A DNA stretch of 64,000 bases. It comes from Zonotrichia leucophrys gambelii. Taxonomy: Eukaryota; Chordata; Aves; Passeriformes; Passerellidae. The notes under the pieces were generated by a model. The model searched no databases. It was not told the origin of the DNA and saw only the letters and a list, made by a program, of their open reading frames with translations. The stretch is taken from contig NC_088177.1 in the NCBI RefSeq assembly GCF_028769735.1, positions 26,568,099 to 26,632,098 on the forward strand, read 5' to 3'. Made by a program: the position numbers and the translations under genes. Below, piece by piece: positions 26,246 through 37,119 of the stretch; position 1 is the first letter of the stretch, and each line of letters begins with the position of its first letter.

Positions 26246-29179
26246 GTTGCTTTGCTTCATAATTACTAAAACAGCAACCTAATTACTAGATTAGATTACC
26301 ATATTACTAAAATTCCATGGATACATATGACATGCATGATGTCATAAAACTTCTGGTCTTTCACAGAAGTTGTATGCTGATAAAACACCAGAACTCAGCA
26401 GAAGTTGATTTCTAATTTATATTGGCAGAAGATCAGACTCAGGACATTTGAGTAAATAAATTATATTCAAGTGTAATGCAGATCCTCAAATCAGTTCAAC
26501 AATCCTCAAAGCCACAGTAATTTACACCTCCTGCAGACCTTACTGTTTGCAAATAACCCAATCAGGCTGTGTGACAAAACTCTTTATGCATGCAATACAG
26601 TTTCACAAAATTAATGCTCTTTTTACATTAAAATTCATCTAAGAAAATGAATGCTAATGTTGGAAGACCAACAACTAGCCTGATCTATGGAATCCAGGAT
26701 GTTTCACAGTAAACTCCATGAAGTCACTGGGATGAGAGCATGAAAACCCCTGACCCTTATTTTTTCATGTATGACTTAGGATTTACCAGTTCATGTGCAC
26801 CAGGCAGGCCTAAAGTTTTGCAAGAGATTCACAGAAGCCCCAGGTGAAGTTAATACAAGTCTGAAAAAGAAGAGAAGGTGCAAGTGGTAATATTTGGATT
26901 CTAAGGACTGTTTTTATATATGAAGATGAACTAATCTCACTTTTTATTTTAAATTTCTACATGTGAACAAGAAGGTAAGATGTTGGATACTAATGCCTGG
27001 GCTCTCTATTCCAACAAGCCTTCCCCAAGACAGAAACCCATCACCACAAATAAACAAAAAAGTCAAACAAAACCCATAATATCACCTTCCTATTGTAGTC
27101 AAGGTCTCAAGTCAGCCATGGGTATTCAAGGGAAGTAGAGTCCTGTGCATATTGTACACAAAACTCTGGATATGGAGGACTGAAATCCCAGAATCACTTC
27201 ATGGACCTAGCTGGCAATGTCCTTGCTTTGACAGATACCTCCTCTCTGTATATAGCTTCTCAATGTGCTGTGCTCCAGTCTGAGAGCTGCAAGAGGATGG
27301 CAGATTATTTAGCAGATGTCATTTTCTTAGTCAATGCACTTGGGTTATTTTCAAACCATTGAAAAAAAATATTTCCTGGTATAGATACAGGATTTTACAG
27401 AAAGAAAATGTGAAAGAAGCTATGGTTTCTTCCTGATAAGCACATGAAGGGTTTTCAGTTGAGGATGACCAATACATTGTTTTTCCACCAAACTGAGAAA
27501 GATCCTTGATAAAATTAGGATCAGTTTGAAATCCTTGAGAACCCTTAAAAATAAGTGTAAAAGCAGATCCTTCAAGGTAAATTTGAAGTTTTCTTTCCTT
27601 TGAGGCAACTTATTTAAGAGGTTTGTTGTTAGTATTTAAAGCTCTATACCACTCAGGTGTTACACCTGGATTATTGGGGAAGCAAGCCAAAACACAGGGA
27701 ACACTCCTGTGATGGATAAAAGCAGCTGGGCTCTCTTCAAACCTTGGAGGCAGCTCTCGGAGGAAGAGTGAGCAAGATGAAGTAGTGTCCTATTTCTGCC
27801 AGCACACTCTTCATCTTTGCAACTGAAGGTAAATGTCGGGCTAGAGATTCAAACTATTGCTATCTCTAACAAACCATCAGCCTATTTGCAAAAAATCAAC
27901 CTGTTAAGAGGAAATTTTACACATTATCTTTTAAGGGGTAATTTTTTCCTCCAATAAAACACAAAACAAACAGGAAAACACAATTAAACTTTCTGTGTAT
28001 CATGGATGATACAAACTGGTTAACTCTGGTGAGAATAGAATGTGTGATTCTGGAGGCTGGTAATGCTACAGAGATCTCATTTTTATCTCTACATCCTTGC
28101 CTTGTAACCAAATCCATTTATCAGTGTTGGCTGAAAGTCAGGACATCTGCTCCTGATGAAATTTTGACATTTCTAACTTTGCATTTCATTCCAAACTGGA
28201 AGAAAATCAAGTATTTTTCATGTTTCCTGTAAATGCTCTAGAAAATAACAATTCCAGATTAGCACACATGACAGTACCTCTAACTGGGAGAAAAGATATG
28301 TTTCTTCTGTCAAGTATCACTGTTTCATTATCACCCCAAAAAGTGACATTTCGAAATATCTCATTTTCTAGAATAGTCAGTATTTTACATCCACACCTTA
28401 CACCTATTTTTTGATGTAAGAATATTAAAAACAAAATAGAAAAAAGCACATTGCATCAGAGTGATATGATGCCACTGTGGCATTTAAATTACTCTTTCTC
28501 ATACACATATACAAGTATATTTTCAACTATGCATTTTATTACCAATATAAAGAATTGGTGAACGTGAGACTAAAGACTGCCTTCTCTCTTTTTTCCCCTA
28601 AGTCTGATCTACTCTTACTATCGTGAACAAAGGGAATAAAAGCTTTTCCAGTAAGGCATGTGATTTCTGTTTTCTGTTGTCTAAGCACCTCTTTCTGTGA
28701 ATTTTTTCAAACCCAAAATTATCTTAAAGAGATTGCAGTGTTGAGAAGAAACAACTTAAGTGGAACAAAACTAAAATTATCCTCAAAATGGCCTGTTATA
28801 ATAAAATTTTATGCTGTAGGAGACTCAAAGCATTCCTCCTAGAAGGGGAACAGAATGTGTTTACTTCAAAGCAACTCAGACTTCATTCTGGGTAGCTATA
28901 AGTTAATTCCTGTCTTAGGTAGAGGAGATCCACATCTATTTCTCAATTTACATCCTATCTACTCACACACCAGACTACAACAAAAATCAAAAGATCTATC
29001 CTACAGAAAATGGAAAATCCAGATGTCCATTCAATCAAATGTTACATGCTCTGCCCTAATTTTCTTCTGTAAACTTCAACTTAATCCTCTCCTATTCAGT
29101 TTTCCAACACAGTTTACAAACTTCATGCAGACATAGGTCTCAGGAGTGCCCTGGAAGCCTGCACCTCTGTCATTCTGTG

Positions 29180-29465
29180 AGGTTTGTGATTTCACACAAT
29201 CACCAAGGCTGGAAGAGACCTCTGGAGATCACCCAGTCTGCTGGATGGTCAATCAGCGCAGGACTATGCCTATGCTCTCCAAGTACATCCACAACTGGAG
29301 ACTCCACAGCCTCCCTGGGGAGCCTCTCACAGTGTTGCACCACCAGCCCAAGAAAAAGTTTGTTTACACAGAATTTCCTGCATATCAATTGCTTGTTGCC
29401 TCTTGTCCTTTCACGTACATCACTAAGAAGAATCTGTGTCCACCAGCACTCCCAAAACTCCATCT
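29180..29465 (-). mobile_element. CR1 LINE fragment (3' end), minus orientation
   Basis: Reading the plus strand, ACACAATCACCAAGGCTGG and AGACCTCTGGAGATCACCCA, then GGAGACTCCACAGCCTCCCT and later AAGAAAAAGTTTGTT, follow the order of the reverse complement of the avian CR1 3' end. The LINE sense strand is therefore minus. This is a short 5'-truncated copy with only 3' sequence and no reverse transcriptase. It sits in intron 1 of CERS6 in the same orientation as the gene. Confidence 0.8.
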
Positions 29466-32400
29466 ACAGTTCAATTTGTCATCATAACAATGCAATCACT
29501 GTTCATTTAGTCCAAGTGTTGTAACACTGGGAAACATTTGGAGCCGGAACTACTGAAATATTTTCAGGCAACTCTCTTATCATATCAGTTCTCACCCTCC
29601 TCTCATACTACTGTGTGGGAAAAACTGACAGATAAGAATCAACCACTCAATTACCACTCAATTATTGCTTCAATATATACACAACACGTTTCTGCTTGTG
29701 GTCTAACCACCTGCATTTCTTTTTCTCAACAGTTTCTTTCCAACATGATGCCCATAACAGGAATTTATTATACCCAACTGGACCTGATCATTTCATCCAG
29801 CAGCATGCTTTGGACAACCACAAGTATTGAAGTGGAAAAAGGTAATGGACAAATGCAGAAAAGCTGGTCAACAAGCACATATTCATGACCCACTCATTTC
29901 TTAGAACTTTGTTTTCAACAGATACAACTGGTCTTACCAGTTGTAAGGGGGATTCTGGTCTTGACAAAGCACTGGTCTCATCTGCTATAGCAGAGCTCAG
30001 GAGAGCTGCAGCCCTGATAGTCAGCTGATGAGAGACTGGAGCCCTCCAGCTGAACAGGTCTCCTCCTGGTTGAGAAGTGCTACCTGAGTTCACCCACCAC
30101 CCCAAAAATCTCTGAGCTCACTTTCATTTCATGTACATTTATTTTGTCTGCTTTGTCACACTGTAATGCCCACTGGTTTACACTAGCATTCCACATTTAC
30201 ACTGCCCACTTACAGTGTTTCAGCAGTTGCCATATCAAGGCTCATTTCTGTGCACCTTAAGGAACACATCTTGTTGGAGCAGTCCCCTTAAAAAGCACAC
30301 CAAGCAGTCTATCTCTAACTGTGGAGGCAACTGTGTCTCAGCAATACACACATCACACAGTCACAACAGACACGAGGAAGAGCAAGCACAAGGGATATTA
30401 CAACACACCACTCTGATCTTCCTTTCACATTACTTCTGTGATCAGGGACTGCTTTTGAGTAAGCTCTTTACTTTGAGCTATAGAGCACAGTCTTATTTCC
30501 AAATAAGCAATTCCCTGCCACTGCAGGAAAGCATCTCTCATTAGTCTAGGCAGTTTAGCTCATTTGTACCATTTCAAGGTAGACAGTATTCATACAAAAG
30601 CAGTTTTCATAGTTTAGATTCTGTCAAACACCTTAGGAAAGTATAAACTGAGAGTAGTCTTCACTTCACTGTCTTCTCAGTGAAAAGACAGGAGTCCCAC
30701 AGACATGGTAAACAGCAGTCCCAACCAAAGTTCAGGTATCTGAACTTCCTCAATGTCATATAGAACTGAAATCAGTCAGGAACAGAGGTGAAAAGGGACT
30801 GAAGAGATCCCAGTGCTGAAGTGAGGATTTCAGCATCATTTTTATTAAACCAAAATTTAGTTCTGCTTGCAGAACTAAAAAATACTAAGTTTACCTCAGA
30901 GGATGGCAAATGGGCAGTGAGTAGATTTGATGACACCACATGTCATGTTATTTCACTGCTGATAAAAACAGAGCTACTAGTTTTTGCAAATGATAAACGC
31001 TACTGAGAGCACAAATACTCAAATATCCTCAAGAATGTGAGATTTGATGCCAATGAACACATTCCAAACTCTGACCTCTGTTTGTGCACCACTGTTCACT
31101 ATGTCAGCTAGATTTATTTCTTTTAATATATTACTATAGGCTATTGCCCTCATCCATACAGGAGAAACCAATACAGTGAAGATATTATTAAAAGGAAGCT
31201 TCTAATGCACTTGCACTGCAAAAAAAATACAAGTGATCTAGGTATTTTACTTTAACTATCCTAGTGTGACCTGTGAGCACAGAGAAGGCTTTTCATCACT
31301 TCAGACCAAACTTTAATGTGCATCATTTATAATATTAAAATGAGTTTTAGGTTTGTGAACCTGAAAGTTATTTCATTAATACAAGGTAGTCTGGAGACCC
31401 TTAGCATTTCACTCCTCCCTGTGCAAAACATAACTTGGATTAATAGCCAATACACATGACATGGTTAATGGGATGTTACACTCCTTTACAATTCTTAAAT
31501 TTTCTTACTAATTGTACAATTACGCGAGAGTTAAAATTTGATTGTGCTACATCAGTAATAGTTACACGAGGCTTTACAATTGCTCAGAAACATTAAAGCT
31601 TCATAACAGCAGAATTTGCTATTAAGAGAGGTATTAACTACATAGGGGAAAAAAATACAGTTTACTCTCTGTTTTATGTGCAGAAGTCACAAGTTTGTGT
31701 TACAGTTCCACCTGAAAACCATCTCTAGGATTTCAGCTGACTGTGCTAAATACTCCAGTTCTCTCACCCTGGCTGCAGTTTGACTACTTCAGAACAACCA
31801 GAAAGGCATCATCATAAACTGATGGACACCATATGGTGCAGAGTTGGTCTTCTGCAAGGACTATGTGCTAAAAACATTTCCTCCCAGGGGACAGAAGTTC
31901 TCAGCCCATCTGATTGTCAGAAACTTTGCTCGCTTTAAAGCAAGACATTAGTGATTCCTCCTGTTCCAAATAATCAGAGATTCACATGTTTCATGACCAG
32001 AGACCCTTCCTTTCCCTTGGCTGCCCCCCAAAATCTGTAAGTGTCCAGTGAGTGAAGGAAGTCACTCTGGGGGGAGACACAAAGCAATCCAGGTGTTAAA
32101 TCAGCAGCTCCAAGGAACTGTTGATACACATCACATACATTTGATTGTCCATCAGGTGTCAACACAGTCTTAAGCATACAGCTCGATATTTTATAAGATT
32201 ACATCACTTAAAAAAGCTATATAGTTTTATGCTGTAATTTTAACTTTCTTCTCCAAACTCCAAGACCATCTCTAGACAGGCACAGAAACACCACATGCTA
32301 ATAAACTGTCAGCCTAGGGCAGGCATGGGATATTTTCCACCTTGAGAAAAAAGAACAGACCTCCCCCCCAAAATATAGTCAAATAAACACTGTTCAGCTC

Positions 32401-35400
32401 AGGCATCAGCCCTGTTGACAGGAACAGAGATAGATTTTAGGGAACAGAATATCACAAGTGTTAATTTACTAAATATTTTGTATGGACTAATAAGACACTG
32501 GTCTGCAGATACGTAGAAAGGAGCAGCATACCAGAAGCTATTCTTTTTCCAAAAACAAATCCTTAGCAAACACCTATTAATCAGTGACAGAGGCAGAAGC
32601 AGGGCAGCAGAAAGAGACACAAGACAGGTAATTTGGATCCAATTGCGTGGTTGCAGGAATCCAGGCAGGAAGCAAACTGGAGTTGCTACCAGTAACAGGA
32701 ACCTGCTCTCAGACAAAACCCCACGAACAGGCTCCCAGCACCCACTAGTGACCTGGCACTGAAACCTTTCATTGGCAGAGCTCTGGTTTAGCTGTCACAC
32801 TTCTCTCACATGGATATTTTAGGAATCACTTCTCATGGCATTCTCTTCCGGAGCTCAGCATGCATTTCCCATTTAACTCCTAATTTTAAGACCAACACTA
32901 ACACACATCTGTGAACGGCCTGATATGAAGGACATTCAAATAGTGTGCATTTTATCCACTCCACCTCCTTTTAAAGGAACACTCCAAGCCTCTGTGTGAA
33001 CACACAGCCACATTACCCAGCAGAAACGTGTAGCAGCCAGCACTGGCAGCACCAGTGTGCCTGAGCACTCACTGCACTGGTCTGAGCTGCTGAGAGACAG
33101 GCCAAGACAGACAGCACCTCTCCAGGTAAAACAATCCTTCTGTTGGGAAGTGTTAGTCTGCAACCTGTGTTAGTGGCTAAAGCTCAACCCTGCAACCCTA
33201 GGAAACAAAAACTGGTAATATAAAGAAAAAGATAAATGACAGAAAATTAGTAACTTAAAGAAACACAGAGAAATTAATAGTACAATCAGCAAGCTATAAA
33301 TGCATTTTCAAGCTATTTACTGCTAAGGATCTATTGTTACTTTTAAAAATGAAATTGTTTTTAAGTTGAAAAGAAATAGTTTTTTAGTTATTTTATTTCC
33401 AGGGTCTGTCTTTACATACAAGTTAGCAATTTCAATATCCTATTCAATTTCAACCATATTAAGCATTTAGTAAATAGCAATCAAGCAAAAAGAAAAAGCC
33501 CTACATGTCATCTTATGAAAAAAAAATATTAAAAAAAGGTAAAGAAAGAACTGAGAAAGTTATTGTCAGAACACATGCATCCACTTATATACAAATGAAT
33601 TACACCTGAATTATCAGATTGTGCCTAACACACAGAGAAGCAAGCAAAAAATCTATAAATATTACAGCCTAGAAAAAGGTTTTGACAGAAAGAGCCATCG
33701 GTGCCCCACCCAACCTCTCCAGATGAGATTCTGGGCTGCTGGAAGTACAGGAGGTTAGAACAGTCACTTCCAAAGTTTGTATCCTGTCTAGCCTCTTTTT
33801 TGTTGTAAAAAACCACTGATACTAGGCATCCTAGGGAGTACAAAAATAAAATTTGTACATATACACTACACACCAGAAATACTCATAAGACTGTATGTAT
33901 TGTCCTCTGAATGAATTTTATAGGTAGCAAAAATATATATATACATGCCCATACAGTCATTGTATCATGTCACCCAGATCCACTAGGTATTCTACTGTGT
34001 CATACTAAATGAAAATCAGCTGAGGTAACCTTTGAGACTGAATTATCATTACAAAAGCAGTTTCAAATAAAAGCCATGAATTTCCATATGCTCAATGTCA
34101 GTATCTTGATTGGAGTAGTAGTAAATGATGTGGCTGGCTCAGCTCAAGTCAGTGCAGCTGGAGGGCTGTTGCTATATATAATCAAGCAATCTCTGACCTT
34201 ATGAGCCATTCCATCAGCTGCAGAATATCAGCATCACCTTTGAGGACTGCTCCTCATCAAGGCTGGATTACAATATAAGCAGTAAACAGTGGAAACAGGT
34301 TCAGTTGCTTTTGCTCAGCCTGCTTTAATAAAATGCTCTACATGAAAAATCACTGTTGTACCATGCTATGTGGATTAATCCCACACAAAACAGCCTGATC
34401 CTACTCTCACAGGGAGTTATGAAACTGATTTTAATTTTAAAAGGAAAAACCCCATACCTAAGTAATTGTTAATAAAACATCTTTGGAGGTCTCTCACCTA
34501 CAATCAGGTTAGCAGAACACACTTCTAGACATAAATTTCAAAATCTGCCTGATGAATACAAGAGAATTTAAAAAATACTGGTATTCTCATCTATATGTAT
34601 AACTAACACTTAAAATATAATGCATTGCAAAACTAAACATTACTTTAAATGAATGAAGAAAAATAACCCAACTAAGTGGATACAAACTACTACATAATCA
34701 GAGCAGCTTCTACAATGCAAACATCAGCCACATCAGGATTAGCAGAAACCTGAGTTAAACTTGAGGCTAAAACTATCTCTCTGACTAGCTGTTCATCCAT
34801 CAAACACAGTCCTGCTGTGATGCTTATTGCAGTTCAGATGACGAGATGCAATATCACGCACCCGCTTTCAACACTCAGAAGTACACATCATACAGATTGC
34901 AAAAAAAGATTAATTATTTGACATAATCTAAATACTTGTAATTGTACTCATTACTCCACTTGTAACCATATTGCAGTATTTAACTCAATTGCTTCAATTA
35001 ACTTTTTACAACCTCAGGTTTTCAGGCAGATGACAATTTTTGCTGTTCAGTAAATCTGTAAAGCAACACAGAAGATAACAACAGCTCGTGACAGCTTATT
35101 TTTCAAAACAAATATGGTCCTCTCAACCAAGCTAGGAACCAAGTGCTAACCAGGGAGAGGGAATGCTTAGGAAATTTGAAGCAGTACCTGGCAGATAAGC
35201 TCTTTTATCATTTTTAAAGTATCTTTACAGCCCTTCTCTGGCATGTAGTAACTACCGGTCCTCCTTTATCTTCCTTGACTACCCTAATACCATGCCTGAG
35301 AAAACAACACTGAAAACACGTAGGTGTTGGCATAAAGAATCGCTCTTTTGCTCTCAGCTGTTGAGGGAGCAGCACCTTTGTCAGGGGGCGCAGCAGCGAG

Positions 35401-36313
35401 CGCAGGCGAGCCCCCACCTGGCACCAGCTGCCCCCGCGCCGGGCGGCCCCTGCTCAGCCCCCGCTGGGATGGGAGCGCGCACAGAAAACGCCGTCCCTGC
35501 CGACCGACCGCTAGCCTGACACCTCATGTTTAACTATACATATATACGTATTCAGGTATTTGTGAAACGTGGTTAATGAGTTCAGCAGCCTCGAAGAACG
35601 GTGAGTTTGGTTCAGAGATGAACAGCGCCTGGCGCGTTTCACCACTGAGCTTCCACATTCCGACAGCCCCAGGAGTGCTCCGACACTCGGCACAGCTCCC
35701 TGATACCATCTGCACTGGGCACGCACAGCTCTGCTCACTCACCGAGAACTGCCTCTTCCCACCCGGGGCCCCACGCAGAACAGCGGGACAGCCGCCGGCC
35801 CCAGGAGGACCCAGCGCGGGCTCCGCTGCGGAGAGCGGCCCTGCGGCGGGGGCGCGGGCAAACTCTGCTGCCGGGACCGCTTCCCGCCGGCCGCCACTCT
35901 TCTGGCCGAGCTTCCGTGAGGGGGGCGGGCAGGGCCCCGCCGCAGCCCGAGGGTCGCGGGCAGGCGCCCCAACCCGCACGGGTGCCCGAGGGCCCGTCTC
36001 CCCGCCCGCCGCGGCCGGCGCAGGTGGCGGGAGGGCTGCGCTCATTCCCGGGCAGACCTCGCCTCCTAGCGCCCGCGCCGGGCCGCGCTGCAGGCGGCAG
36101 GAACAGCGCGCCGGCTGCCTCTCGAACCCCTCCACCTTCCTGCATCGGGCCCGCTACGTGACCGACCGAGGGGGCAGGGATAACGCAAGAGCCCCGGTAA
36201 GGCCGGCAGTGCAGCGGCGGCGAGGAAGGCGCCGGGCTGACAAAGCTCCGCCGCTCCCCTTGGGCCCGCCCAGCCCAGCCAAGCCTGGGGCGGCGCGGGG
36301 GGCTCGGCGTTAC

Positions 36314-36483
36314 CTTTCGAAGAGCAGCCGGATCATGAAGATGCAGAAGGCCAGGGGGAAGGCGAGGTAGAGGTCCTCCGCCTGCGGGAAGGCGGCTTCC
36401 TCCGTGCTCTGCAGGTCCGCCCAGGTGACGTTGTGCGGCAGCCAGAACCGCTCGTTCCAGAACCAGGCGAGGATCCCTGCCAT
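36314..36483 (-). CDS. CERS6: CERS6 exon 1, coding part (residues 1-57)
   Basis: This exon holds the ATG and the ER-lumenal N-terminus of ceramide synthase 6. The ATG at 36483 has a strong Kozak context (A at -3, G at +4). The frame stays open upstream for at least 42 codons, but only from a TTG, with no in-frame ATG, and the protein from M1 matches the known CERS6 start. Visible features are an Asn18-Val-Thr20 glycosylation sequon (the corresponding Asn is reported glycosylated in mammals), an acidic stretch around residues 27-37, and a hydrophobic helix at about residues 38-55 that forms the first membrane segment. The exon ends after two bases of Arg57 (donor AAAG/GTAACG at 36314/36313), phase 2. 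It sits inside a CpG island, so codons are very GC-rich compared with exons 2 and 3. Confidence 0.95.
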
Positions 36484-36620
36484 CTTTGCTTTGTCTGCCG
36501 CGGCGCCCCTCGCTCCGCTCCGCCCGCGGCGAGGCGCGTGTGAGCGGCTGCCGGGAGAGAGGAGGATGGAGGCGTGTGTCAGCCCCGCAGCCGCGGATGA
36601 TGCTGCCAAGCGCCGCCGTG
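36484..36620 (-). other. CERS6: CERS6 5' untranslated region (approximate)
   Basis: This GC-rich leader lies immediately upstream of the CERS6 ATG. There is no ATG in any frame on the minus strand from 36484 up to 36681, so no upstream ORF would compete with the main start over that span. The true 5' end is unknown. About 100-140 nt of leader is inferred from a CCAAT box at 36683-36687 and GC boxes just downstream of it. Confidence 0.55.
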
Positions 36621-36760
36621 CAGGTTCCCCGCCCGGCGGGGGCAGCGGCCGCCCCGCCTGTCACACGGCCGCGCCGACACCCATTGGCTCCCGCCGCTGC
36701 TCGGGGCCCGCCGGGCGGTCCGGAGCCGCCTTCCCCCGCCCCTTTCCCCTGCCCAAACGC
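36621..36760 (-). promoter_or_regulatory. CERS6: CERS6 core promoter: CCAAT box and GC boxes, no TATA box
   Basis: On the minus strand a CCAAT box (AGCCAATGG) occupies 36691-36682, about 200 bp upstream of the ATG. Flanking it are GC boxes that fit Sp1/KLF sites: GGCGGGGCGG at 36658-36649 and GGGGCGGGG at 36742-36734. No TATA box is seen at a suitable distance. This arrangement is typical of CpG-island promoters with dispersed start sites and broad expression, which fits a housekeeping lipid enzyme. Factor binding is inferred from motif matches only. Confidence 0.6.
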
Positions 36761-37119
36761 CGCACCGAAGCCCGAGCCCGAAGTGACGCGGCCCGAGCGA
36801 GGGGGACCCCGTCCCGGGGGCTGACGGCAGCAGCGCTGCGCCCACCGGGGCCGCCTCCGCCTCAGCGCCCGCCCGCCGGCTCCGCGCCCTGGCACCCACC
36901 CGGCCTTTCGCCGCCCAGCCGGGGACCCGGCGAGCCTGGAAGGGCTGCTGTCCGGTGGGAGTGGGCAGGTGGCAGCAGTGAAGAGCCCTCTGTGAATTCT
37001 GCACAGCCACGTGGGCCGGGGTCGGCCTCCGCAGTCCGGTCCCCGAGAGTGACCCCTGCCCGGAGCGCTGCTCCCGCCCTCTCCGCTGAGGTGTTTAACC
37101 GGGAACGGGGCTGTCCCGG

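Larger units (their letters stand above)
6357..36313 (-). other. CERS6: CERS6 intron 1 (about 30 kb)
   Basis: This intron is bounded by the exon 1 donor GTAACG at 36313 and the exon 2 acceptor CTCACAG at 6357. Its first 0.9 kb (minus-strand sense) is CpG island. The rest is AT-rich non-coding DNA with simple repeats, two palindromes, one CR1 fragment and a GC-rich patch near 21000-21260, listed separately. Short ORFs on both strands have no recognisable protein similarity, no family motifs and no consistent splice context. I see no RNA gene. The human intron 1 is much longer as I recall, so this is a compact version, as is usual for birds. Confidence 0.88.
1..36620 (-). other. CERS6: CERS6 gene, 5' part (exons 1-3 of a multi-exon gene; 3' part outside window)
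   Basis: This is the transcription unit for ceramide synthase 6, an endoplasmic-reticulum membrane enzyme. It N-acylates sphingoid bases with a preference for C14-C16 acyl-CoA to make (dihydro)ceramide. Three exons are seen directly. They join in frame (phases 2, 0, 2) with AG/GT splice borders and give 135 complete codons. The N-terminal residues [20 protein letters not shown] fit CERS6; as I recall it, the paralogue CERS5 begins differently. Human CERS6 is about 384 residues, so roughly one third of the coding sequence is present. The remaining exons, with the Lag1p catalytic motif, were not found between 1 and 3832 and presumably lie further along the minus strand. The 5' boundary is an estimate from promoter elements, since no transcript start can be read from sequence alone. 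Confidence 0.93.
35380..37110. promoter_or_regulatory. CpG island spanning CERS6 promoter, exon 1 and start of intron 1
   Basis: Base composition changes sharply here from AT-rich to very GC-rich with abundant CG dinucleotides, and changes back at about 37110. It is the only such region in the window. The island covers about 630 bp upstream of the CERS6 ATG and about 930 bp of intron 1. It also contains a CACGTG E-box near 37010-37016 and a TACGTGAC element near 36153-36160. Long ORFs exist on both strands here because GC-rich DNA has few stop codons; none resembles a known protein apart from CERS6 exon 1. A divergent non-coding transcript on the plus strand is possible but not shown by the sequence. 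Confidence 0.85.

Noticed and set aside
29146..29524. Overlapping ORFs of 87-115 codons near 29.2 kb
   Set aside because: They lie over a CR1 3'-end fragment, which is non-coding; no reverse transcriptase or endonuclease motif is present.
36484..36609. N-terminal extension of CERS6 by 42 codons
   Set aside because: The extended frame begins at TTG, not ATG, and the conserved CERS6 start with a strong Kozak context is at 36483.
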